Shown in pieces: positions 1-7,647 of a DNA stretch of 64,000 nt. The position numbers were made by a program, and so were the translations under genes. The DNA lies in contig NZ_JAEIOJ010000005.1 of NCBI RefSeq assembly GCF_016464305.1, forward strand, positions 1 through 64,000, read 5' to 3'. The stretch is from Umezawaea beigongshangensis. Lineage in GTDB: Bacteria > Actinomycetota > Actinomycetes > Mycobacteriales > Pseudonocardiaceae. How positions within the stretch are numbered: position 1 is the first letter of the stretch; every line of letters starts with the position of its first letter. The notes below the pieces were generated by a model that was not told the DNA's origin, ran no database searches, and worked only from the letters and a program-made list of their open reading frames with translations.

Positions 1-903
1 GCACGCCAGCGCGGTGCGCCGCACCGCCGCCAGCGCCGTGCGGTCCCCCGCGGCGAGCCGGGCGCGCAGGCCGAGCGCGGTCGCGACCGGCGTCCAGGTG
101 TGCCGCCGCTGCGCGCGGAACAGCGTCGCGGCGCGGTCGGCGAGGAGCCCCGCCGCGGGGAGGTCGCCCTCGGACCACGCGCACCGCGCCGCCAGCAGCA
201 CGGCGTCCGGCAGCCGGGAACCGCGTCCCACCCGGTCGAGCATCCGCACGGCCGGGTCCAGCACGCGCCGCGCGTCGCCGACGAGTCCCGCCGCCAGCAG
301 CGCCTCCGCCCGGTCGAGCAGCGCCTCCGGCTGCCGCGTCGCGTCCAGTCCGGCCGCCGCGGCGCGCTCGAAGCGGTCCAGCGCGACCGGCAGGTGCCCG
401 GCGAGCGTCGCCACGAAGCCCCGGTTGTGCAGGCAGGCCACCGCGCGCTCGTGCTGGCCGATGCGTTCCAGCACCTCGTGCGCGGCGACGAAGTCCGCGT
501 CCGCCGCCCGCAGCAGCAGCGCGTGGGCGCGGGCCACGCCCCTGCCGATCAGGGCGTTGGCCAGCCAGCGGTGCTCGCCGTGCCGCCGCAGGTCCCGGAT
601 CGCTGCGGTCAGCGCGGCGGCGGCCTCGCGCGGGTCGGCCGTCTGGCAGAGGTTCAGCCCGCGCAGGCAGCGCGCTCTCGCCAGGTCGGGGCCGCGCAGC
701 AGCGGTGCGGCGGCGTCGAGGTGCCGCAGGCTCGCCTCCGACGACCCCCGGTCCAGGTCGATCCAGGCGAGGACGAGCCGGAACCGGGCGGCCTGCGCCG
801 GATCGCGGGTCCGCAGGCCCGCGGTGGCGTGCCGCCGCGCCTCGGCCGGTCGGCCCCGCTCGATCAGCGCGAGGGCGGCGGCGTGCCGCTCGTCGGCGGT
901 CAT
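1..903 (-). CDS. TPR-repeat protein, N-terminal part (probable TPR-CHAT protein), cut by window edge
   Basis: Reading leftward from an ATG at 903, 301 codons stay open to the window edge, so only the N-terminal part is present. The ATG overlaps the TGA of the gene before it (ATGA, 900-903), which indicates translational coupling. The sequence is almost entirely helical, with TPR-like pairs (for example ALIGRGVARAHALL, then RAVACLHNRGFVATLAGHLPVALDRFERA split over two helices). Actinobacterial operons of an ECF sigma factor, a short protein and a TPR protein usually end in a C-terminal CHAT caspase-like domain. That domain is not visible here and is inferred from context only. A TPR scaffold of another kind is the alternative. 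Confidence 0.72.
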   Translation of the reverse strand, partial: MTADERHAAALALIERGRPAEARRHATAGLRTRDPAQAARFRLVLAWIDLDRGSSEASLRHLDAAAPLLRGPDLARARCLRGLNLCQTADPREAAAALTAAIRDLRRHGEHRWLANALIGRGVARAHALLLRAADADFVAAHEVLERIGQHERAVACLHNRGFVATLAGHLPVALDRFERAAAAGLDATRQPEALLDRAEALLAAGLVGDARRVLDPAVRMLDRVGRGSRLPDAVLLAARCAWSEGDLPAAGLLADRAATLFRAQRRHTWTPVATALGLRARLAAGDRTALAAVRRTALAC

Positions 904-1298
904 CCGACGAACCACCCCGTCGAGACGGCCCCGCGACCGGGTGCGCGCACCACGACGCGCAGCGGACCGGGCGGGACGCCGTCGGCGCGGAACCAGCCGC
1001 CGTCCACCACCACCTCGCGCGATCCGCCGGGCCAGCGCACCAGGGCCGTGCCCGCGCACGGCGGGTGGACGAGGCCCAGCACGTCCAGCGAGCCGCTGAA
1101 CTCCAGGTCCACCCGCACTCCCGGACCGCCGAACGCCAGTCGCGAGGTGCACCCGCGCACCCCGGCCGGCTCGGGCAGCCGCTCCAGCGCGTCGGCGTCC
1201 TCGCGACGCGCGTCGAACGCCAGCGCCGCCGCCGCGACGACACCCGCCGGCACGGGGTCGGCGGCGTGCAGCGCGTCGGCGAGGTCGTCGAGGATCAC
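900..1298 (-). CDS. small partner protein of sigma/TPR-CHAT cassette
   Basis: A 132-residue protein beginning at a GTG that overlaps the sigma-factor stop (GTGA). The first 45 residues look helical, with a conserved-looking LAFDARREDADALERL segment. The rest looks like a beta-rich domain (RLAFGGPGVRVDLEF, then VVVDGGWFRADGVPPGPLRVVV). Small proteins of this pattern sit between ECF sigma factors and TPR-CHAT proteins in many actinobacteria; their function is not established. No signal peptide or membrane helix is visible, so it is likely cytosolic. A role as a regulator or as a substrate of the downstream protein is speculative. Confidence 0.75.
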   Translation of the reverse strand: MILDDLADALHAADPVPAGVVAAAALAFDARREDADALERLPEPAGVRGCTSRLAFGGPGVRVDLEFSGSLDVLGLVHPPCAGTALVRWPGGSREVVVDGGWFRADGVPPGPLRVVVRAPGRGAVSTGWFVG

Positions 1299-1855
1299 CG
1301 CGTCACCCCGCTGACCAGCCCGGCCGACACGGCACGGCGGCGCAGGCGCTCGACGCAGCGGCTGCGGGTCGGCCCGACGCTGCCCACCCGCAGGCCGAGC
1401 GCCTCCGCCACCTGCGCGTACGTCAGCTCGGGGGCGCACGCGACGAGGCGCAGCACGCGCTGGCACTGCTCGCTGAGCTCCGCGAACGCCCGCCACAGCG
1501 CGGTGGCCAGGGCGTCGCCCAGCACCACGTCCTCCGGCCCCGGACCGGTACCGGCGGGGTGCCACAGGTCGATCGGCTCCTCGCGGCCCCGCACCCTGAC
1601 CAGGCGCAGCGACTCGCGCCGCGCCGTGGTGATCAGCCAGCCCGCGATCCGCTCCGGCTCGCGCACGCGGTGCAGGTGCTCGGCGAACGCGAGCCACGTC
1701 GCCTGGCAGACGTCGGCCGCGTCCGCCTCCGCCAGCCGGAACGAGCGAGCGACCGACCAGACGGCCGGCGCGTGCCGGTGGACCAGCGCGCGCCAGGCCG
1801 ACTCGTCGCCGTGCCGGGCCAGGAGGACCAGGTGAGCTGTCGTGTGTTCGTGCAC
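1295..1855 (-). CDS. ECF-type RNA polymerase sigma factor
   Basis: A 186-residue sigma-70 family protein. Region 2 covers about residues 20-95 (LVHRHAPAVWSVARSF, then DVCQATWLAFAEH). Region 4, with its helix-turn-helix, covers about residues 125-180 (LTYAQVAEALGLRVGSV). No anti-sigma factor with a membrane helix is adjacent, unlike classical ECF pairs. Instead it is coupled to a small protein and a TPR protein through 4-bp overlaps, so those two are its likely physiological partners. The GTG start at 1855 is directly preceded by an 18-bp palindrome. A GGAAAC box on the minus strand (1916-1911) could be an ECF-type -35 element and would imply autoregulation; this is weak evidence. Confidence 0.9.
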   Translation of the reverse strand: MHEHTTAHLVLLARHGDESAWRALVHRHAPAVWSVARSFRLAEADAADVCQATWLAFAEHLHRVREPERIAGWLITTARRESLRLVRVRGREEPIDLWHPAGTGPGPEDVVLGDALATALWRAFAELSEQCQRVLRLVACAPELTYAQVAEALGLRVGSVGPTRSRCVERLRRRAVSAGLVSGVTR

Positions 1856-1873
1856 GACGGCTTGGAAGCCGTC
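1856..1873. promoter_or_regulatory. perfect 18-bp palindrome abutting the sigma-factor start
   Basis: GACGGCTTGGAAGCCGTC consists of two 8-bp arms around GG and ends exactly at the base before the GTG start of the ECF sigma gene. As RNA it would hide the start codon context; as DNA it could bind a dimeric regulator. No Shine-Dalgarno sequence lies between it and the start. Confidence 0.5.
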
Positions 1874-1936
1874 ACCGGCGCGCCGGTTGCCGGTGCCCCC
1901 CGAAGGAGTGGTTTCCGGAACGGCGCCGGGGGACGG

Positions 1937-2419
1937 TCAGTCGAACAGCTCCTCCAGGAAGCTGCGGCGCCGGCGCTGCGGGTGCCCGTGGACCTGGCCG
2001 TAGCCGGGGTGCGCGGGCGGCTGCTGGCCGGGCGGGGGCTGGTAGGGCGGCGGCGGACCCGGCGCGTAGCCCGGCTGCGCGGGAGGTGGCGACGCGTATC
2101 CCGGCTGAGCCGGTGGCGGCGCGTAGCCCGGTTGCGCGGGCGGCGGCGCGTACCCCGGCTGAGCCGGTGGCGGCGCGTACCCCGGCTGGGCGGGCGGCTG
2201 CTGGCCCGCCGGCGTCGGGTAGGGGGCCGTGGGGGGCTGGAGGGCCGTGGTCGGCTGGTGCGCCGGCTCGGCCTGCGCGTAGTGGTTCTGCTCGGCGGCG
2301 ACGATCTGTTCGAGCTCACCGCGGTCGAGGAAGACGCCCCCGCACTGCTCGCACTGCTCGACGTGCACGCCGTTGCGCTCCAGCGTCCGCAGGAGGTTCT
2401 GACACTTGGGACAGATCAC
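1937..2419 (-). CDS. zinc-ribbon (zf-TFIIB type) protein with PAQPGYAP repeats
   Basis: A 160-residue protein starting at GTG 2419 (ICPKCQNLL). Residues 1-40 form a zinc ribbon with CPKC and CEQCGG pairs and the GVFLDRGELEQI signature of zf-TFIIB domains. Residues 60-145 are a low-complexity tail of about six PPAQPGYAP-like repeats followed by PGQQPPAHPGYG. The last residues are basic (RRRRSF) then acidic (LEELFD). The zinc ribbon should bind Zn(II) and possibly nucleic acid or protein; the function is unknown. The Pro/Gln/Gly/Tyr tail resembles phase-separating or surface repeat segments. It is divergent from the NACHT gene across a 100-bp gap that probably holds both promoters. Confidence 0.8.
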   Translation of the reverse strand: MICPKCQNLLRTLERNGVHVEQCEQCGGVFLDRGELEQIVAAEQNHYAQAEPAHQPTTALQPPTAPYPTPAGQQPPAQPGYAPPPAQPGYAPPPAQPGYAPPPAQPGYASPPPAQPGYAPGPPPPYQPPPGQQPPAHPGYGQVHGHPQRRRRSFLEELFD

Positions 2420-2519
2420 ACGACCAGCGTACGCAGGAAGCCCGCCGCCGCGCCGCCGCGCGACACCGCCGTGCACACCGACGTCTCGCCCCGCGACGCC
2501 GGTGGGCCATGATGCAGCG

Positions 2520-4508
2520 GTGTCCAGACTCCGCCAGCAGACCCTGCTCACGGGATGCGTCCTGGCCGCGCTGCTCGCGACGGCCGGACTGTTCGTCACC
2601 GAGTACGGCATCGACCCGCAGACCTGGCTGATCGGGCTGGTGCTGGGTTTCCTGCTGTTCCTCGCCGTGCTCGACCCGTGGCTGCACCGGCGTCGCGCCG
2701 CCGGGCCCAGCACCGACGCCGACCTCGACGCCGCGTGCGCCGCGCTGTCGGTGGCGCTGAAGAAGCAGTGGCAGGACGAGTGCCGGGCCCGCGGCCTCGA
2801 CGCCGACGCGCTCGACGTGCGCTGGACGGCGACCCAGCTCGACGTGAGCGACCTCCCGTCCGCGCCGCCGGGCCGGGTCGACGCGGTGGTGGGCGCCTTC
2901 GAGCGCCAGCCGAACCACCGCGTCGTCGTGATCGGCGCGCCCGGCACGGGCAAGAGCACCGTCGCGATGCTGCTCGCCGTCGGGCTGCTCGACCGCGGCT
3001 CCGGCGAGGGCGTGCCGCTGCTGCTGCCGCTGTCCACCTGGGACCCGGCCGCGGAGGACGTGCGGACCTGGTTCACCCGGCGGCTGCACGAGGACCACCC
3101 CGCGCTGCGCAACACCGAGCTGTACGGCAGCTACGCGGCGGACCTGCTCGTGGAGCAGCGGCGGCTGATCCCGATCCTGGACGGCCTCGACGAGCTGCCC
3201 GACGCGAAGCGCGGCGACGCCCTGGCCAGCATCAACCGCGCCTTCCCGACCACGCCGATGCTGCTCACCTGCCGCACGGCGGAGTTCGCGCGCGCCGTGA
3301 ACCGCGCCGGGCCGGTGCCGGGGGCCGACGTCGTGGAACTGCACCCGCTGGACCTGGAGGACGTGGCCCGCTACCTGCGCGCCGGCGCGGACCCGGTGAC
3401 GGCCGCGGGGTGGGAGCCGATCTTCCTGCACCTGCGCGCCGAGCCGGAGGGGCGGTTGGCCGACGCGCTGTCCACGCCGCTGGCGGTGTGGCTGGCCGAC
3501 GTCGTCTACAGCACGGGCGACGCCGAGCCGAGCGAACTGCTCGACCGGGGCCGGTTCCCGGACCGGCGCTCCATCGAGGACCACCTCGTGGACAGCCTCG
3601 TCGACCGCTCGTTCGGCAGCAGGGACGCCGCGCACCGGGCGCGGGTCAGCCAGGTGTGGCGGACGGCGCACGCCCGGCGGTGGCTGGGGTTCCTCGCGCA
3701 CGAGATGCGCGACCGGGGCATCCGGGAGCTGGCCTGGTGGGAGCTGCGCCGCTCGGTGGGCAGCACGTGGCTCGCGCTGCTGGGCGCGATCACCCTCGGC
3801 ACGATCGGCGGGTTCGGCGTGGGGTGGCTGATGGCCTACGCCAGCACGCCGGACCTCGCGCCGATCACCGGTCTGGGCGCGGGCGTCGCCGTGGCCGCCG
3901 CCGCGCTCGCCGCGTCCAACCGGACCGTCCGCGAGCGCACCGCCCGACAGCACCTCGGGCTCTGGCGCAGCCTGCTGCTGTCCAGCGCCGTCCTCGGCAC
4001 GGCGGTGGGCCTGGTCTTCTGGGCCCTCTACGGCGCGGAGGCGGGCCTGGTCGTCGGCCTGGGGCTCGCGGTGGCCACGGCGCTGCGCTTCGCGCTGTCC
4101 AGCTCCGCCGAGCTGAGCACCGCGTCCAGTCCGAAGTGGACGATGTCGCGCGACCGGACGGCGGTGTGGGCCGGATCGCTGGTGCTGGGGGTGGTGTTCG
4201 GCGCGGCGGCGGCCCTGGTGTTCGGGCCGAACCAGACCGGCATGGTCGGTCTCGGCCTGGCCTCCGGGCTGATGCTGGGCTTCGCGCTGGCCGTGCTGCA
4301 CCTGCGCTGGTGGTGGTTCACGGTGGCGCGGGTGTGGCTCGCGCTGCGCGGGAAGCTGCCGTGGGAGCTGATGCAGTTCCTGGAGGACGCCAGGGCGCTG
4401 GGCGTCCTGCGCCAGGCGGGCGCGTGCTACCAGTTCAGGCACGCCCTGGTCCAGGACCGGCTGGCCGACCAGCCGTCCGCGCGGGAGAGGGCGACGACCT
4501 CCGTCTGA
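2520..4508 (+). CDS. membrane-anchored NACHT-family NTPase
   Basis: A 662-residue protein starting at GTG 2520 (SRLRQQTLL). Two membrane helices lie near residues 8-55. A NACHT STAND-type NTPase domain follows, with Walker A GAPGTGKST near residue 139 and Walker B ILDGLDEL near residue 220. About six membrane helices occupy residues 420-600. The C-terminus has a YQFRHALVQDRLAD element, typical of actinobacterial NACHT proteins. Such proteins are widespread in filamentous actinobacteria, and relatives elsewhere act in antiphage immunity; here the role is unproven. It has no adjacent effector gene, so any effector activity would be in the membrane domain. A longer start at 2406 is possible but would add residues with no domain support. 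Confidence 0.88.
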   Translation: MSRLRQQTLLTGCVLAALLATAGLFVTEYGIDPQTWLIGLVLGFLLFLAVLDPWLHRRRAAGPSTDADLDAACAALSVALKKQWQDECRARGLDADALDVRWTATQLDVSDLPSAPPGRVDAVVGAFERQPNHRVVVIGAPGTGKSTVAMLLAVGLLDRGSGEGVPLLLPLSTWDPAAEDVRTWFTRRLHEDHPALRNTELYGSYAADLLVEQRRLIPILDGLDELPDAKRGDALASINRAFPTTPMLLTCRTAEFARAVNRAGPVPGADVVELHPLDLEDVARYLRAGADPVTAAGWEPIFLHLRAEPEGRLADALSTPLAVWLADVVYSTGDAEPSELLDRGRFPDRRSIEDHLVDSLVDRSFGSRDAAHRARVSQVWRTAHARRWLGFLAHEMRDRGIRELAWWELRRSVGSTWLALLGAITLGTIGGFGVGWLMAYASTPDLAPITGLGAGVAVAAAALAASNRTVRERTARQHLGLWRSLLLSSAVLGTAVGLVFWALYGAEAGLVVGLGLAVATALRFALSSSAELSTASSPKWTMSRDRTAVWAGSLVLGVVFGAAAALVFGPNQTGMVGLGLASGLMLGFALAVLHLRWWWFTVARVWLALRGKLPWELMQFLEDARALGVLRQAGACYQFRHALVQDRLADQPSARERATTSV

Positions 4509-4553
4509 GCGTGCCCGCGCCGCTCACCAGGGCCGTTCGCCCGCGCTCGGGGC

Positions 4554-4578
4554 AACCGGTCATCGCGGATGACCGGTT
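4554..4578. promoter_or_regulatory. dyad AACCGGTCATC-GCG-GATGACCGGTT
   Basis: Perfect 11-bp arms separated by 3 bp. It sits between the NACHT stop and the promoter of the CGNR regulator, centred about 43 bp upstream of the inferred -10 box. It could be an operator bound by the CGNR protein or a short terminator. There is no T tract after it, which favours an operator. Confidence 0.55.
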
Positions 4579-4608
4579 ACTCCGCCACATCGCGGAGCGG
4601 GTGACGCC

Positions 4609-4614
4609 TACAGT
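4609..4614 (+). promoter_or_regulatory. -10 box TACAGT, leaderless start of CGNR gene
   Basis: TACAGT lies 6 bp before GTG 4621, so transcription probably starts at the start codon itself. No Shine-Dalgarno sequence is present in the gap. Confidence 0.55.
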
Positions 4615-4620
4615 GGTGTC

Positions 4621-5157
4621 GTGACTGGTCTGGCAGCCGGCTGGGACCATCGAACCAGGCTCCAGGATCACGCCGGCGACACAGAGCACGATGTCGAACT
4701 GCTGCTCGCGTTCCTCAACACCAGAGACCTGGAACTCGGCACCGACGTGCTGGACGGCGAAGCCACGTGGCGGGCCTGGGTCAGCGAGCGCGGACTGGGC
4801 CGCTGGGGGAACCCGGAGCAGGCCCGCGAGGTCCGCGCCGCCCTGCGCTGCGTCCTGGGCGACGAGCACGAGAGCGGGCGGCCGGGAACGCTGGGCCTCA
4901 TCCGCGTCGACCTCAGCAGCGGCGTGCCCCTGCTGGCCACCGGTGACGCGCTCGGTGCCGTGCTGGCCGCCTCGGCCCGCCTCGCCGTGCTCGGCTCGTG
5001 GGAACGGGTGAAGGTCTGCTCCGCCGAGGGCTGCGGACGCGCGTTCTTCGACCGCTCGCGCAACCGCTCGCGCACCTGGTGCTCGATGCAGGTGTGCGGC
5101 AACCGGGAGAAGGCCCGCAACTGGCGCGAGCGGGCCCGCTCGGTGGCCGCCTCCTAG
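4621..5157 (+). CDS. CGNR zinc-finger transcriptional regulator
   Basis: A 178-residue protein starting at a probably leaderless GTG. The C-terminal 40 residues carry the CGNR zinc finger: CSAEGCGRAFFD, then WCSMQVCGNREKA, with four cysteines and the diagnostic CGNR motif. The N-terminal part (about residues 20-130) matches the ABATE-like domain that precedes CGNR fingers and is thought to bind a stress-related ligand. It probably acts as a cytosolic DNA-binding regulator. The 25-bp dyad upstream is a candidate autoregulatory site. The DUF445 gene converges on it from the other side with only a 15-bp gap. Confidence 0.88.
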   Translation: MTGLAAGWDHRTRLQDHAGDTEHDVELLLAFLNTRDLELGTDVLDGEATWRAWVSERGLGRWGNPEQAREVRAALRCVLGDEHESGRPGTLGLIRVDLSSGVPLLATGDALGAVLAASARLAVLGSWERVKVCSAEGCGRAFFDRSRNRSRTWCSMQVCGNREKARNWRERARSVAAS

Positions 5158-5172
5158 TCCGCGTCCGGCCGG

Positions 5173-6432
5173 TCAGGCGAAGAAGATCGACGCGATCGTG
5201 TGGATCAGCAGACCCGCGAGCGCGCCCACGACCGTGCCGTTGATGCGGATGAACTGGAGGTCCTTGCCGACCTGGAGCTCGATCTTGCGCGAGGTCTCCG
5301 CCGCGTCCCAGCGCTCGACCGTGTCCGTGATCAGCGTGGTGATCTCGGCGCGGTAGTTGTTCACCACGTACGCCGCCGCGCCCTCGATCCAGCCCTCGAC
5401 CTTGTCGCGCATCGACTCGTCCTCGACCAGCCGCCGGCCGAAGGAGACGAGACCCTCGCGGACGCGCTTGCGCAGCTCGCTCGACGGGTCCTCGGCCGCG
5501 TCGAGCAGCATCTTCTTCGCCGTGCCCCACGCGGAGTCGATGAGCCGCTGCACGTCGGGGTGGCCGATGATCTGCTGCTTGACCTGCTCGGCGCGCTCCA
5601 CCGTGAGGGGGTCGTCCTGGAGGTCGCCGGAGAACTCGACGAGGAACGTGTCCACCGCCCGCCGCATGGGGTGGTTGACGTCGGTCTTCACCGCCCAGGC
5701 GAAGTTCACCAGCTCCGTGTAGACCTTGTCGGCGAGCATCGAGTCGACGAACTTCGGCGACCACGTGGGGGCCCGGTTCGACACGACCCGCATGACCGAC
5801 TCGTGGTTGTCGCGGACCCAGTCGTAGGCGCGGTCGCACAGCAGGTCGACCAGCTTGTGGTGCGCGCCGTCGGTGAGGACCTGCTCCAGCAGCCTGCCCA
5901 GCGGCGGGCCCCACGGCTTCGCCGTCACCCTGGTCACGATCGCCTGCTCGACGATCGCCTGCACGTCCTCGTCGCGCAGCACCGTCACCGCGCCCCGCAC
6001 GACGCTGGCCAGCTCGGACGTGACGCGCTCGGCGTTCTCCTCCCGCGAGATCCACTCGCCCGCGCGGCGGCTGATCTCCGCCCGGCGCAGCTTCTCGCGC
6101 ACCACGGTCTCGGCGAGGAAGTTCTGCCCGACGAAGTCGCCCAGCGCGTTGCCGAACGTGTCCTTGCGGGTGGGGATGATCGCCGTGTGCGGGATGGGGA
6201 GCCCCAGCGGCCTGCGGAACAGCGCCGTCACGGCGAACCAGTCGGCGAGCGCGCCGACCATGCCCGCCTCGGCCGCGGCGCGCACGTAGCCCACCCACGC
6301 CGGGCCCCCGGCCTCCTGGGAGCGTGCCGCGAAGAAGATCACCGTGGCCACCACGAGGAACCCCGTCGCGACGAGCTTCATCCGGCGCAGCTCGCGCTGC
6401 TTGCTCTCGTCAGCCGCTGTCAGTTGCTCCAC
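5173..6432 (-). CDS. DUF445 family membrane protein
   Basis: A 419-residue protein of the DUF445 (YjiN-like) family. One membrane helix lies near residues 20-38 (KLVATGFLVVATVIFFAA), and a second hydrophobic segment at the C-terminus (VVGALAGLLIHTIASIFF) ends almost at the last residue. Between them is a long, mostly helical soluble part with the family's AGMVGALADWFAVTALFRRP and IIPTRKD signatures. Molecular function is unknown for the family. The ATG at 6432 is only 29 bp from the divergent aminotransferase start, so promoters overlap. The length is normal and nothing is broken. Confidence 0.88.
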   Translation of the reverse strand: MEQLTAADESKQRELRRMKLVATGFLVVATVIFFAARSQEAGGPAWVGYVRAAAEAGMVGALADWFAVTALFRRPLGLPIPHTAIIPTRKDTFGNALGDFVGQNFLAETVVREKLRRAEISRRAGEWISREENAERVTSELASVVRGAVTVLRDEDVQAIVEQAIVTRVTAKPWGPPLGRLLEQVLTDGAHHKLVDLLCDRAYDWVRDNHESVMRVVSNRAPTWSPKFVDSMLADKVYTELVNFAWAVKTDVNHPMRRAVDTFLVEFSGDLQDDPLTVERAEQVKQQIIGHPDVQRLIDSAWGTAKKMLLDAAEDPSSELRKRVREGLVSFGRRLVEDESMRDKVEGWIEGAAAYVVNNYRAEITTLITDTVERWDAAETSRKIELQVGKDLQFIRINGTVVGALAGLLIHTIASIFFA

Positions 6433-6461
6433 GGCACCATTGTCCGTGATGATCGGACGCT

Positions 6462-7637
6462 GTGCGGGTACCAGCGCTAGTTCCCCGGTTGCGGCCGTTC
6501 ACCTCGACGATCTTCGCGGAGATGACCGCGCTCGCGCTGCGGACCGGCGCGGTCAACCTCGGTCAGGGCTTCCCCGACACCGACGGCCCCGCCGGGATGC
6601 TCGCGGCGGCCAAGGACGCCATCGACGCGGGACTCAACCAGTACCCGCCCGGCCCCGGCGTCCCGGCGCTGCGCGAGGCGGTCGCCGAGCACCGCGTCCG
6701 CCTCGGCACGTCCTACGACCCGGACACCGAGGTCCTGGTGACGGTCGGCGCGACCGAGGCCGTCGCCGCGTCGCTGCTCGCGCTGGTCGAGCAGGGCGAC
6801 GAGGTCGTGCTGATCGAGCCCTACTACGACTCCTACGCGGCGTCGGTGGCGCTGGCCGGAGCCGTGCGGCGCACCGTGGGCCTGGTCGAGGACCCGGAGA
6901 CCGGACGGCTGGGGCTGGACGCGGCGGCGCTGCGCGCGGCGATCGGCCCGCGCACCCGCGCCGTGCTGGTCAACACCCCGCACAACCCGACCGGCACCGT
7001 CCTGACCCGCGCCGAGCTGACGTCGATCGCGGAGCTGTGCGTCGAGCACGACCTGATCGCCATCACCGACGAGGTGTACGAGCACCTGGTGTTCGACGGG
7101 AGCGAGCACGTGGCGCTCGCGTCGTTGCCCGGCATGGCCGAGCGCACGTTGACCATCTCCGGCGCGGGCAAGACGTTCAACTGCACGGGCTGGAAGATCG
7201 GCTGGGTGTGCGGGCCGGCCGAGCTGGTGGCCGCGGTGCGGGCGGCCAAGCAGTTCCTGACGTTCGTGGGCGGTGCGCCGTTCCAGCCGGCCGTGGCGCA
7301 CGCGCTGCGCCACGAGCTGCCGTGGGTCGACGGGCTGCGCGACGACCTCCAGGCGAAGCGGTCCCGGCTGTCGGCGGGGCTCGCCGACGCCGGGTTCGCC
7401 GTGCGCAGGTCGGAGGGCACCTACTTCGTGTGCGCCGACGTCCGCCCGCTCGGCTTCACCGACGGCGCCGAGCTGTGCCGCGCGCTGCCGGAGCGGATCG
7501 GCGTGGCCGCGGTGCCGGTGCAGGTGTTCACCGACGACCCGGACCGGTGGCGGCACCTCGTGCGGTTCGCGTTCTGCAAGAGGGACGAGGTCATCGACGA
7601 GGCGCTGCGCCGTCTGGCGACGCTGGCCCGCGGGTGA
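6462..7637 (+). CDS. class I/II PLP-dependent aminotransferase (DapC / kynurenine aminotransferase type)
   Basis: A 391-residue fold-type I aminotransferase starting at GTG 6462. Visible motifs are GLNQYPPGPGVPALREAV at the substrate end, VNTPHNPTGTV, the cofactor-binding TDEVYEHLVFDG, and the Schiff-base lysine in SGAGKTFNCTGWKIGW near residue 237. The pattern fits the DapC/YbdL/kynurenine aminotransferase subgroup, which acts on methionine, kynurenine or N-succinyl-diaminopimelate-like substrates. Substrate cannot be decided from sequence alone, and no lysine or tryptophan pathway genes are nearby. The 3' end faces the methyltransferase stop 10 bp away. Confidence 0.88.
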   Translation: MRVPALVPRLRPFTSTIFAEMTALALRTGAVNLGQGFPDTDGPAGMLAAAKDAIDAGLNQYPPGPGVPALREAVAEHRVRLGTSYDPDTEVLVTVGATEAVAASLLALVEQGDEVVLIEPYYDSYAASVALAGAVRRTVGLVEDPETGRLGLDAAALRAAIGPRTRAVLVNTPHNPTGTVLTRAELTSIAELCVEHDLIAITDEVYEHLVFDGSEHVALASLPGMAERTLTISGAGKTFNCTGWKIGWVCGPAELVAAVRAAKQFLTFVGGAPFQPAVAHALRHELPWVDGLRDDLQAKRSRLSAGLADAGFAVRRSEGTYFVCADVRPLGFTDGAELCRALPERIGVAAVPVQVFTDDPDRWRHLVRFAFCKRDEVIDEALRRLATLARG

Positions 7638-7647
7638 GGCCGCCCGC

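Noticed and set aside
14-1314. Plus-strand open frames over the left edge
   Set aside because: They are Arg/Ser/Pro-rich shadows of the minus-strand TPR and small-protein genes.
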